The notes under the pieces: model-generated
The model's input: only the letters and a program-made list of their open reading frames with translations
Databases searched by the model: none
Told to the model about the DNA's origin: nothing
Program-made: the position numbers and the translations under genes
Shown here: positions 45,554-57,095 of the stretch, piece by piece
Layout of the letters: the number at the start of each line of letters is the position of its first letter
Numbering within the stretch: the first letter of the stretch is position 1
Assembly (NCBI GenBank): GCA_030374765.1
Contig: JARGXX010000129.1
Coordinates: 372,001 to 436,000, forward strand
Reading direction: 5' to 3'
Source: Agarophyton chilense
Lineage: Eukaryota > Rhodophyta > Florideophyceae > Gracilariales > Gracilariaceae
Length of the DNA: 64,000 bases

Positions 45554-46467
45554 TGTAGAGCAACGCCCAGTTAGGGGATACTTGAAGATGCAACTCATAG
45601 AATGAGGATTGAACCCTCCGAGGGTTATGATTATGATCCCCTCTAAGGTGTGCTGAGGTGGCACTGTTTTCTGGTTAGAATTCGCCTATAAAGGAAAATT
45701 CGGATGGCCCATGGTTGGATTGGCCCCGTGATACACGTGGCTTAATTTTGGCACCGAATTTCGGATATTTGTAGAACGTTGGACTTTTGGGCCCTGACAG
45801 TTGGATCTCCACGTGTATGGCCCTGAGCAGGTGTGCACTACTGTAGAGTTTAGTTAGTGGGCCCTACTTAGGGAGATGAAATCTGACAGTCCGAAGCTCA
45901 AAGTAAGTGGTAACCAAGGTTGGTCTTCGATACCTTTAGAGGTTCTTCGTCGCCATCGTTTCGGCCTTACAACCCGGAACGGGCTCTGGTTAGCAACGCC
46001 TGCGTAAGGACACGACTCCACTTGGAGAGTGCCCACGTTTGGGTTCCGTGCAACCACCCCCTTGGGACCGCTCAGACGACCTGCGTGCACGATACCCCGT
46101 GGGGGTTCTGCTTAATTGTTGCGTGCTTTTTGTGTTTCCTTTCGAGGACAGGTTTTCGCCCCTGTATTGGGTTTCTTTTGTTGTTTCGCCCCTTTTCTGG
46201 TTCTCGGGTCAGGTGCCTGTTAGTGCCCGACCCTCGCCCCGTTTTTCCTCTTCGCCGGATTTTCCCCCATTCTTTGGGATACCCATACCCATTCCCGATC
46301 CAACGGTTTCTACCCCTCACCTCCGTCGGTACTGCCGGAATCCCCTGTGGGAGTTACACCCCACACTACGGGTGGAACGGAGGGCTCTGTCTCTGAGTCT
46401 GCCTCCCCCAGGGAGCAAGGCTTCGAACACCTTGAGAGCACTTCCCGTCGCCGGGTTTTGCTTCACA
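45554..46467 (+). repeat. right LTR, 914 bp
   Basis: Same length and ends as the left LTR; about eight base differences were seen when the two were compared by eye. Confidence 0.93.
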
Positions 46468-46869
46468 TGCGTTATTGCGTTCACCAGTGCATTAGACCAC
46501 AGCGCAGCATTTTCAAGTGTGTGATGCACTATACCGCTTAGAAATTCCATGCGATGAGCTTAATGGTTTCGATCACCGTCATGGTGCTTGAGATTCACCC
46601 CCCCCCCTTCCCGTGGTCGTTCGCAAGAGGTTTGCAATAACGCTTCTTTCGAAGGTTGCCGATGCTGGCCGAGAGTTCACGTACCAATCGGTTTATGTCG
46701 CGTTCTGCGTTGCAGGTTTCGTGTGTTTTCCGTGCCAGATGTCCGTAATACGTCGTTGGTATCTCATCTGCTTCTCCTTCCTTCGTCGCGCCCCCTCTTG
46801 GTTTCTTCGTTGCCGTTCGTCTCCTTTCTCTTCTCTTCCCATTCCGTCTTGCTTGGATTGAATTGGTTA

Positions 46870-47720
46870 CAATGCGTACGGATTCCCCGCAGCTTCGTGG
46901 TGGCTATCGAATGCCCGCCGAAGGGTTAACTGAACACGGTGATGGATCTCGTCGTGTGTCCAACCCGATTACAGACGTAGTTTCCGTCTCGGTGGGGCCC
47001 CTTAATTTCTTTCCCGCTCACTCAGCGGAGAATTCGTGTACCTCTGAGGACACATTGCACGACCTTCATGGTTTGCATCGGGCGTGAGAGCAAGCCGCGA
47101 AGGGTAAATAGACTCTGGTTCCGAGGCAATACCACGTCAGTTTTCATCTTCATCGCTGTTGGCCAAAAGGTGTGGTAAGGATACTTGTGGTGCTCACCGC
47201 AGCCGTGGTATCTCGAATCCTCTGACCCGCTCTCGCTGACACGGTCGTAGTCTTGGTCAGTCCGTTGGGTTCTTGAGTCGATTTGTTGCCGAAGCCGACA
47301 CTTTAGGAATTAGTGAAGCTCAAGCATTCGTGGCTTTATCACATTTTCTAAGTGGATTTGCTTTAGAGCAATACCAAGCTGTGAGCGGTTCTTTTTCGGT
47401 TGATGAATGTGGAGTCACCTGTTGGGCACAAGCTGGGCAGTATCTCCTGCGTAATTATGCCACATCAAACTCAATTCGAGAAGCTATCCTGAATCTCAGG
47501 GATGTTGTTTAGAAGTTTGGTGAGAAAGAAGTTGAATATAGTTCCAGACTTAACAATGCAGCCACCCGTTTTGGAAATGTTCATTCTACCGATGAAATGA
47601 TGACGTTATTTGTCGATGGATTGGATCCGAATTTCAGCTGATTGGTAGCCCGTCATCTACAGAATCATGCTTGTGGTAGCCTTCTCGAACTAGTGCAGCA
47701 TGCACAGATTTAAGGTGTGA
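46870..47720 (+). mobile_element. degraded gag fragment of an older gypsy element
   Basis: A translated segment reads FVAEADTLGISEAQAFVALSHF and VTCWAQAGQYLLRNYA, clearly related to the Gag of the neighbouring chromovirus but far diverged, and a later part recalls its FVDGLDP and LELVQHAQ stretches. It is heavily broken, lacks pol, and has no LTR that I can find. It is an old fossil, and the young element sits about 400 bp to its left. Confidence 0.75.
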
Positions 47721-50700
47721 AGCCGTTCGGCTTTGTTACGTTGGAACACGTGACAAAAGATCGTACCCCATCCTAACAGGTACAAATGAGGCCCCTTTAC
47801 AGCCACCTGAATCCTACTTCTTCACACTGCCTACCCATACGTTGGAAAAAATTGGAAACCTCTTTTAAAAGATACATTTTCTACTCCTTGTAAATTTTTT
47901 TGGGAGGTGGTGCAGAGTTTTTTGAGCTTCAAAATGCATTTGTTGGAAACCTTCCACGCCGTTCGGATGGAACGAAAGGCAGCAACGTATTTGGAAGCTA
48001 TTCATGAGAAAGGGGTGTCCCTCGAAAGCAGCCGGGATTTCATCGACTTTACTAAGGTTCAAATTAATTGTCAAGGAGATCTCGGAGCCAACCAACACGC
48101 AGGGTGTAACGGCCATGAGCGCTTCCTCTGTCTTATTAAATAGACTGCTTTTAACTCAGATTATCTGATGTTCTCTCTTCACGACCTGAACGTGTAGCGC
48201 GACCACGACATGCCGCTCTATCGATAGAGTGCAATAGGCGGTACCATTTCAGAATGTTCTTCTACATAACGGATGACAATTTCACTTATACAGAGACGCC
48301 TTTTAGGTTTAAATGCTTGGGCTGCCGGCTGCATTTAGCAGTGAGAGCGCAGCAAACGTATAGCACGGCTATGAGCGCTGTGCTGGAAGCAGTAGAGTAT
48401 ACTTATATAGATGTGAAACATTTTCGGAGCTCTCAAGACTTCAAAAGGCGGTTTAACAGGCACCTAACTCAATTATAAGTGTATTATAAGTTTACACCGT
48501 TGCTTTGGAACAAAAAGACGTAGACGTCGCACGACAGACAAACCGTTTCCTACTACTACTGCCCCAGTTCTTTCCAAAGCGACTACCTAAACTTTACGCA
48601 AATTTGCCTTGCGAGCTTCTCCGCCCTCCCGAACAGACAATTATTCAATTTTTGCGCTATAACTCGACGCGTGATGATGCGGGCCACACTACTGCGCCAA
48701 AGGTGAATGGCTGTGGAGGGGCGGGAAAGCGAGCACTACTTTCTATTGCAGTTTCTTCATTAAAAGGACCGGCACTATTATCATCTCTCTACGAGTCTAC
48801 GCTCACCAAGAAACTCACGGCGGTATTTGCGATCCATCGCCACGCGCTTCATCTGCAAAACTATATGACGCTCCCCCAGACCAGTACGGGACAAGCCTTG
48901 CTTTTATATTAGTTGCTGTCTCTCCAGGTCCCGTTCTTAATTGCGTTGCTCGAAAGTGAAACGATGTTCTTCCAGCTTTAGGCAATTTCAAACAGTTTCC
49001 TTTCACGACTGACCTGCTGGAGGATAAGATCTCCCTGGTTTTTGTCAAAGTCTGCAACCATGGGCCCACTGCGCTTGACAATTTTGATGCGTGCGTTGTT
49101 CGCGTCTTTCTTTTTGCGCTCCGTGCTTTCATTATCTAACGCAATGACGGGTTAAGTCAGCGCACGGGTCTCGACCGGTGGAAGCGTGGTAGAGCGGGTC
49201 CTAAGGTTCGAATCCTTGACGGCGGCACTCCCAGAATACTTGGTGCAACGGGCTGGCGTTTACTGTGTAGTCCTACCGGTTTGAGCTACGGAAACGATGT
49301 CTTGAAGACCAAAGGGTGGAACTAATATACCAAAGGGGGTTATTTAGTATCCTAACGGTGCCTACTGTACTCTAAAGGGGAAGCGTCACTCGAGCCCAGT
49401 GAATAGTACTGGCGAGGCGCTGAGATCTCCCTGGCACTGTGGTGTTAACCTATTTCTCTAATCAAATATAAATAATAATCTACATGAGTCCACCTGAGGT
49501 CGACCCGTACACGTGTCATCTTCAAGATCCTTCAGAGCCCGGCGCCTTACAGGGCTCAACCGCTATAACTGCTCCTTCACACATTAGCTGAATGCGTGCC
49601 AACGTCTTCGACACTGTTCGTCCTTATGAACTTCTCGCGTATTGCTTTCCCTGATTCCAAAATACGCTTGTCCAATAAAGTTTATTCATCGCTTTCAATC
49701 GTTTCTTTCTTCTCGTAATTGTACGAGAAGCGTCTTTCACACGAAATTTACGCTCACTTGTCACTTGGATTATGCCAGAAACAACGGCCTTCTGCTTTAT
49801 AACGAGACGGTGGTCGCCTATAATTCTCATGAATCGGTCGTTCAGTGTCTTTCACAAAGTATCGAAGATGGTATTTATTGCGCCTGGCGGGCACGGCGAA
49901 ACAGAGAAAGGCAAGGATTCTTCGAAAAGCTGTTGCATTGCCTCATTGGAAGCTATATGGGCGTCAAGAGAGATAACCGCCTTCAACATTGTGTTGTCAA
50001 TGGTCGCAGAGAAGCCAATGCGTTTTTTCTTCAACGGGGTGCCTGTATACTTTAGACAAGCGGAGAAGGGATCACGGTGGTGGTCAGGGAGGTAGACGAT
50101 TGGATAAAGTCGATTCTGTTCGGCAGGAAACCAGGTTCCTTTTGGTGCGAGGGGTACATCTTTTTGCAAACAAATAGGAGGGGGTGCCCCCACGGACGTT
50201 TTTTGTCCATGTTAACTTGCAGTGTCGGATAGGCAATAGTAAGATGACTCTTGGACAAAATTTCATCGTGCGCACTATCCGTGTTGTACGTTTTTAAAAA
50301 AGTTAGTCACATTCGAAATGCGCGAAGCTTTCATAATCCCTCTATTGTATAAATATCCCAAAAGTTGTGTGTTAGCTGTTTCCGATCGTTTTGAGGAGCA
50401 TTATTAACGAAAACCGACCAATTTAGATGCTCAGAAAGTTATTAATGAACACACATAGCTTGAATTTTCCATTTGTTTGGGATCTATTGACTTTCCTGAG
50501 TGGAAACTGCCCTGTGATGCAGTTGTTGAACTAACAATAAATATCGGTGAGTCTAGTGTGCCGGAGATACATTTAGAGTCTATCTGTGATTATAGTCTTT
50601 TATTTTGACAACCAAAATTTGGCTTTCTTAGAGCAATGAATAAAGTAACCATTCTGGATTGCTTTCTTTTTTCTGTGGATGTTCGGACAGGTAAATGGCC

Positions 50701-51987
50701 TTTTCTGAAATCCATAATATACCGTTGCGGGTTTATCAATCGATCAGATTTGCTGGATTTTAAAAGGCAAGTACTCTTCATGGAATGTTTTGCTAAACTG
50801 AATCATTGCCAAAGGAAAATAGAGATAGTGTTTTCAAAAGGGCTCAAGAAACGATTCGAAAAGGTGCACAGCGTCTGTATGAATATTTTAAGTCATTGGC
50901 ATGTTTTGGCTGTACCTTTGTGTCATTGGTAAAGAGAGGAGTTGGGGCTTTTCGTCGTGAAATAGTGCGCATTTCTACATGATAAGATTGTCGAAAACCA
51001 ACATCTTATTGCAGCAGGAGATATCACGGCTATTTTCTAAAGTGCATAAAAAAATCCCCCTTCGTCGTCTACAGGCCTTTAATATCCACGGCATCGATGC
51101 ATTTATAAATTATAAGCTGTATAATCATCGACTGCATGATTCTGGTAGGACCTCTTCGCTTGGAACATATTCGGAAGAGTAACAATACTGGGGTTTCCTG
51201 GGTTCATGTTGCAACGTGACTAAAGATACAACATACTCAGAGCAGTATACATTGACGAAAGTGAAGAGTGTGAATTGTTTACTGCGCTTTCTTTCTCAAC
51301 ATGGAATAGAAGACCGATTCTAGAAGACACAATTGCGCCAGAAGCTTCATTTTATGGACGACGAGATGTGCAAAAGGCAAAATATTTTTGACATTACCGA
51401 AAGAGAAGCCATTAGAATTGGTGAGCTAACGCTGTGGACCACGATTTCAGTAGTAAGCAGGGCAAGTGAGGAAAAGAAGACGAGGAACAAGACTGTAATT
51501 ACTTTATAAGAAAAGCACAATTTGGGGCACTGAAAGTTAGCGGGCGCCTATTTTCTTGTACATGACTTCACAAAAGATACAACCATATCGTGTTTCGAAG
51601 CCAAAGGAGACGTACGAAAACAAAAATGAGTTTGTTACAATGTTTGGTCCTACATTGTTCGGAAGGTTTTTTTTCCAACCTATATAACGACGGCTTTGTT
51701 CTGTTTTCGAAAGACCAATAAGCAAGCATAAAAAATAAAAATGCTGAAAGAATGGTAGAAGAGAAGAACAGCGACGTATCGAGGCTTGCATTGCTGAGAA
51801 AACCCTCTGCCCGTACTTCATATAATCAAAAGTGATGCTTCAACTGGGTTATGTTGATCTACAATCGGTACACTATGAAAAAAAGCAGATGCGTTCTGGG
51901 TCGAGTAAGGCGCGCCATTAGGACAAACTGGACAGTACCGAGTCAGAAGCCGCAGGAATTCTCGCGCCGGCCTGCCTCCAAATTGTC

Positions 51988-51995
51988 TATATAAG
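51988..51995 (+). promoter_or_regulatory. TATA box, possible promoter
   Basis: TATATAAG in a GC-richer pocket, with a leader-like stretch downstream and the small frame at 52,353. Confidence 0.3.
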
Positions 51996-52352
51996 GCCGA
52001 CCTGGGTCAGCTCCGACCAACTCTGGTCAAATCAGCTCTACGAAAAGCGGCTCAGCCACCCCTTCTTTGGGACCATAACTATCTCTCAGCACAGTCTGTG
52101 CCTTTCTAGCCATTAAGTCTCCGCCTTTTCGTTCTATACTTGGGGGTTGGGTCCGCTTTCTATCGCGACTGCGCCAATCTTTTCTGCGATCCTGTCACTC
52201 ACGTGGGACTTTTTAGCACCTCTTGTTGTTAGTAGAACCGCTTGAGACGGCAAAGGCCTCACAATCTACGGCCAATTGGCATTATTTCAAGAATAAGTGA
52301 CTTTTACTTCTCATTTGGTACTGTTTGCAAGTACTGACTTTTGTCTGTACAT

Positions 52353-52559
52353 ATGGAGCCCACGTCTGCAATTTCTTCAAGTGAATATTCAACTGTGCAA
52401 GGTTCCCATGCAGAAGTGAAAGCCGTCGGCGTCACCAAGAAAATCAAATGCCTCACCGGCTCTTCACCTCCTACCAAAACCCTTAACAACCCGCTCGCGT
52501 GTCATATCCTTCGAGTCGTTACTGAACTTGAGAAACATCGCCGCCGTCTTCCAGCTTGA
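52353..52559 (+). CDS. doubtful small open frame, 68 aa
   Basis: It begins with the first ATG about 360 nt after the TATA box at 51,988 (MEPTSAISSSEYSTV). No domain, signal or membrane span. It could be a first exon or chance. Confidence 0.2.
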   Translation: MEPTSAISSSEYSTVQGSHAEVKAVGVTKKIKCLTGSSPPTKTLNNPLACHILRVVTELEKHRRRLPA

Positions 52560-52895
52560 AAACTCTCCATGAAGCGTTGTGCCATTTTCAGCATCAATAT
52601 GCAGAGCCAACGCCATTTAGAGGCACACCAAGGCGGTCGTAGGCACCAAAACGCACTATGACGCGCTTATTACAAAGACAACGACGTCTGGTGCCGTTTT
52701 CAACATATCAATTTTCGCGAAGCTCACGATCTCTGAGTTTATTAAAAATGTTATTGTCATCGTGTCGGCATAAAAAGGAAAAATAATACTAATTTATAGA
52801 ACGTTTGAGATATATACATCCAATCGTTACATATTGTTTAGGCCTTTACACATTTTATTAATTACATCACATCTTTATCCCTAGTATTTTTTTAA

Positions 52896-52913
52896 TGTAC
52901 GATGTATCGTACA
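52896..52913. repeat. TGTACGAT palindrome, left copy
   Basis: TGTACGATGTATCGTACA, flanked by TTAA on both sides. Related copies lie at 53,100-53,117 and 57,379-57,396, and a poorer one at 57,431. Confidence 0.75.
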
Positions 52914-53154
52914 TTAATGTTTACACATCAGGAGTTCAGCTGCACGTTATTCATTTCCGTTTCTGAGAGCCATGGAGCAATTGAGGGCCTTCCGAGAAGC
53001 CGTAGGATAGCTTTTACGGCTTTCGCAGCACTCTTTGCTATCCAAATAAAACAAAGAAAAATGCAACTTATATACTCTCTAAAGAGTCATTTTGCGGAGT
53101 GCACGATACATCGTACATAAAAACGGTCCCAAACACGGATTTTTTACGGCATTT

Positions 53155-56100
53155 CTAACTTCTACCAGGCCGTAATCTACTTAACCGGTTTTCGGGCTCT
53201 TCAGAACGGCATCGTTGCCTTCTGACATTTTCTGCGGATCCCAGACGAGATGTGCCACAGTCTCCTTCCCCACTGCCTGCGGTAGTACTTATACGATGAA
53301 GAGACCTCGAAGGTGAACGGCTTTCGAGGGGTCTATTCGCATGCCACACATCCCAGCAGGACCGTCTGAATCCTACATTCATTCTAATATATAAATGTAT
53401 CTCACAATGTGAGCACTTGAAAGAAGAACGATGACCTCTAAAAGCTCCCCCGCTAACGCTCCTTGTTGCACACACTGCACACCAGCGCTCCTTTGGCATC
53501 TGCTTTTCGTTGTGGCCGTGCACATTCAGCCTCAAACTGGTGCCATCTTCACTATTAAAGAACTGTATCCTGTTTCGTCGTTTCTCTCTCACAAGGGCGC
53601 TGGCCAGTGCTCGAAGCCTGCTTGCTTGGTCTTCAGGAACCATAGCACGGTTAAGAGCATCGCTAACGTCTCGTTCCTGTCTTTCCCTTCAAAAGTTTTC
53701 TCTGCATACTTAAGAAGCCCGACTGCAGCGTCGGCACAAAAGTCTGCCAATGACCCTACTTTGTTTAAAGCATTTCGAAACAAGTTTAAATCTTGGGAGC
53801 GATCTCCATGATCAACAAGATCTCTATTTTCTGTCAACCTCCATGCTGTTAAGGCATCGACAACAAGAGTTTTCAAGGTCTGTCCAGCTACTTTTTACTC
53901 CCATTCCATAGCCGAGGTAGAACTTCGGATTATTGCACGCGCCTGTGCGCTCCCATCCACTTCTCCCTTCGTCTTGTAGTAAATAGTCTGCATACCGTGT
54001 TTGAAAAGTTCAAGTGGAACGAAGGCATCGTTCTGCATAACGTGATCATTAGCTAGTTTCCAGAAATACAGCCTGTCTTTGAACACTTTCTTCGTCTTGG
54101 TATCTACAAATCTTGTAATGGTAAGGGAATCTTCGTGTGCCCATGAAACGAGGGGGCCAGCGTTGGTCTTCAGACACACTCGAAACACTTCTGCTTCAGA
54201 ATTTTGAGCATAAACTAAACTGAAGGATGGCAATGCAGATTCCGAGCACATGATTGAAAGGCTGTAGTTGATTCTCGTGACAAACATCTGCTGCATCAGC
54301 TGTCCTACATACTCTCTGGAAATAAGTTGCTTGAAACTCTCATATCCAATTGTTGTACAAACCAAATGAAGTGTGTCATTTCGAAGTGCTCTGGAAAAGG
54401 ATGCGATTGCTACGCTTGTCATAATCTCGATGCAACAAACCAGTAAAGATTGTTCTTGTAGTATGGAATCGACAAATGTGGTCTTCGAGAGGTCAATGAG
54501 GGCAATCCCATCCGGTGAACATGCCATCTAAGGGTTCTCCTTATCGGCGAGCATTCCACATTCGTGTAGTGCCACAATAAAATCTTTCTTCAGAAGGGCT
54601 TTTAGTACAACTCCTTCATTCGCTGTGCCTCTCATCATGGCTTCTGTTGAGCGATGTGAGCCGAACCAAAATGTTGATAACTTTCTAGATTTCTCCGCTA
54701 CTGTAGATTTGGATACTGTCGTACTAGCATTGAAGCCGAGTAGAGGGCATACCTGTCGATCTGCAAGAAGTGTATCGACCGCAATAGTTCCAGTTATGAG
54801 AAACTGTCTGAGCAGAAACCAGTCAGTGCAACAGTGTTCTATTGTCAACCCCTTGCACCTAGAAATGCAGTGAAATTCAATCACATCCTTTCCTTCTCTG
54901 GACTCTATAGATGGTATAACAAGCTTGCCAGCTCTCGATCTCTTACTAAACAACATGTCCCTATGAGATAGGCCTTTTGGAACAGCTACCCAACATTTGA
55001 GGACTGATGCAAGTCCATCTGGAAGACAATAAGCAAAGCGGAGGGTCTTAGAAAACTTTTTTCGTCCCCCGCTCGTGAACAACAACTGCTGTTACAGTTT
55101 TCCTGGAAGCATACTGTTGGTTGCGGAATATTTTCTCTGCGTACTTGCTTTGTGGGCCCAATGTGGGACTGTCGTCAATCACAAAAGCTGCTGCACGATC
55201 GTACAAATACAAGTCTATCCTTATGTCTTGCAGTTCATCTCCAGCAAACTCATCTTCAGTTGCATTCTCAACTTCTAGATCCTCTCTACCTGTAATAAAA
55301 TGGGAAATTCCGACAAACGGATGACAATTCAAAATAATTTCAGGCATGAAAAGCATAAATCCAATTACCCGTCTGGAAAGTGCCAGAACCATAGAAAACT
55401 TGCCATAACCTCTGTCGGCCGTTACTATGAAACCTGCTAAAGCCTGCTCTCCACGTGTCTCCTGTAAATAATCAATGAGCTTCTCTACGTTTAAAGCCTG
55501 AGATTCTCCTCTTCTTTGAAAGCGCACCATAAGTGTAACACGAAATAAAGCGTCAGCAATAGCATCCATACAGTGTCTTTCTTTGTCTGTTTTTCGCATG
55601 CTCAAAGTCTTAACCTCTTTTTCGGCCGCACGTGTTTCATTCAGGTTATCATTTAGCGTTGCAAAAGTATGCTCCGGGGCCAGGAACACTTTGCAGGACA
55701 TCCTGTAAGCCATTTTCTCGAAATCTGTCAAGCTGACGGTCTGATCTCTTCGTGAATTCCAAACAGTTTCCCCTTGATAGCCCCGTCCTGTGACAGAGAA
55801 TGCCAAAATGTTCGAATTTAAGTAGCGCACTACGAGGAGCTTTGGAATTGCACAGTAGAGCTTCTCGAGCATGGCAATGCTTTTCGAGAGGCTGAATCCG
55901 GAACACTGAGAGAATATAGATACGGCTAGGAACTGATACATGTCCGACATTTTCAAAGCCATCATGGATCCCTCTGATAGCACAATGCCCTCGTTCACCC
56001 AAGTTAAACATTTTTGCAACAACTCATCACAAAACAGTACGATGTAATGAGCCCGACAATGCTTCAAGTGCCTTACATTAAGTTCGGTGTGCATTCGATC

Positions 56101-56166
56101 CAACGCAGACCGACAAAAGAGACGAGCACGTTCTGATAAAACATCCAAAGTGAACTTGTTATCCAT
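53155..56166 (-). pseudogene. piggyBac-like transposase with YqaJ-like nuclease signature
   Basis: Open blocks on the minus strand follow one another: 56,166-55,048, 55,085-54,528, 54,527-53,895 and about 53,876-53,155. The first has FIVTADRGYGKFSMVLAL, resembling the second catalytic Asp region of piggyBac DDE enzymes. The last has CAVC ... YKC-like FKCSHCEIHL ... CWDVWH, the zinc domain at the piggyBac C-terminus. Between them lies TANEGVVLKAL ... HECGML ... ACSPDGIALI ... CIEIMTSV, the order of motifs of a YqaJ-type PD-(D/E)XK nuclease, with Met where the last catalytic Lys is expected. The first two blocks overlap in different frames at an A6 run (55,057-55,062); a TAG separates the second and third. 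Whether splicing explains any gap is unclear; decay is likelier. Confidence 0.55.
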
Positions 56167-56204
56167 TGTCGTACAATCACCTCTGAGTTATGCTACTGTC
56201 TTGT

Positions 56205-56258
56205 CTCGGGAGCGTAGTGACGCTCAACCGTAGGGAGCGTTTTGACGCTCAACCTTAG
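56205..56258. repeat. two-copy 24-bp repeat with hairpin potential
   Basis: GGGAGCGT(AG)TGACGCTCAACC occurs twice in a row; GAGCGT and ACGCTC can pair in each. It lies just upstream of the transposase-like frame and could be part of its control region. Confidence 0.6.
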
Positions 56259-56789
56259 AAGGTGGACGTACTAAACCTCGATGGTAACAGGGCACCGTGA
56301 AAACCCGCAGGGGCAAACGGCGGGGCGAATAGCCTATACTGTGTAGGTGAACGATGGTAGGCGTCGACGCGCGGGAATGCCTGTGTGGTAGTTGAGAAAC
56401 AATGAGCTAAAAGGTATAGTCGTGACCCAAGTGATGCCTGTCTTTATCAGATTAGGATGGGGAGGTGCAGTTCCCTATATGCAGTGAACTGCATTCTCCA
56501 GATCTCCGGGGAGGGCCAGCAAGGCACGGTCTCTGACCTAGTGTCGGAGACCTGGCCAACACTGGCTACAGTGCCAGGTGGCCACTCCACTACGGTTCTG
56601 AAATAGATATAATTTTCAATTACAGGTACTAACAATTACTCAACCAGAAGGTACATGTCAACACTACACGTGGCTGACAACACCTAGATGGTAGCTCGCC
56701 CGGAGCTGCATGACGGATGATTCCTCGCATACATCACCTACAAGGTCAGTGTGGGATATTGACAACCGCAAGGGTCATACTTTCTGCCA

Positions 56790-57095
56790 CTATACGACAT
56801 CCATCTTGATTGTTTCGTTATTGATGTTCATCAATATCCATCCTTGAGATAGATCCTCGCCACTTGCAACGTTTGCACTTGCAGACTCTCTTCCTGCTTC
56901 TCTTCCTCTACCGCGACCTCGACTAATCCCTCGAGCTCTACCTCTGCCTCTAGGCCTTCCAATGGACCTTACTCCTGTGTGAAGTTCAAACTCTCTTATA
57001 ATAAACATTCCCTGGGAGGGGAAACCAAAACTTAATGTACCACCCTCTTGCTCTGTGGGCGCGCAATCATGCGCGGTCTGAACCTCTTCTTCCAT
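56790..57095 (-). CDS. RG-rich small frame within the transposon, 101 aa
   Basis: It starts at ATG 57095 (MEEEVQTAHD). The middle is arginine-glycine rich (GRPRGRGRARGISRGRGRGR), like RGG nucleic-acid-binding tails. It lies upstream of and on the same strand as the transposase-like frames, within the presumed ends, so it may encode the DNA-binding start of that protein or an accessory one. No domain match. Confidence 0.35.
   Translation of the reverse strand: MEEEVQTAHDCAPTEQEGGTLSFGFPSQGMFIIREFELHTGVRSIGRPRGRGRARGISRGRGRGREAGRESASANVASGEDLSQGWILMNINNETIKMDVV

Larger units (their letters stand above)
34725..46467 (+). mobile_element. Ty3/gypsy chromovirus LTR retrotransposon
   Basis: An 11.7-kb element with two 914-bp LTRs, gag, pol ending in a chromodomain, a primer site starting TGGTCTCCCGAC two bases after the left LTR, and a purine tract AAGGAGGGGGAGA just before the right LTR. 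Flanking pentamers TGAGT and TGCGT fit a 5-bp target duplication with one change. By eye the LTRs differ at about eight positions, near 99 percent identity, so insertion is recent. It looks close to whole, with a small number of breaks. An extra antisense coding-like region lies between pol and the right LTR. The nearby gag fossil at 46.9-47.7 kb belongs to another, older copy. Confidence 0.95.
47721..52891. other. gene-poor, AT-richer interval with decayed sequence
   Basis: About 5 kb with no supported gene. Frames of 60-137 codons at 48.5-48.9, 49.6-50.3 and 50.6-51.2 kb have no family that I recognise and may be remains of mobile elements. Near 49,185-49,215 there is a B-box-like GGTTCGAATCC without a full tRNA. 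Confidence 0.4.

Noticed and set aside
48211-48240. CTCTATCGATAGAG palindrome
   Set aside because: A short isolated palindrome with no partner or nearby gene.
49180-49235. tRNA-like stretch with AGCGTGGTAGAGC and GGTTCGAATCC
   Set aside because: The T-arm can form, but no anticodon arm fits between the boxes and no matching 5' acceptor strand exists. At most it is a remnant of a tRNA-derived element.
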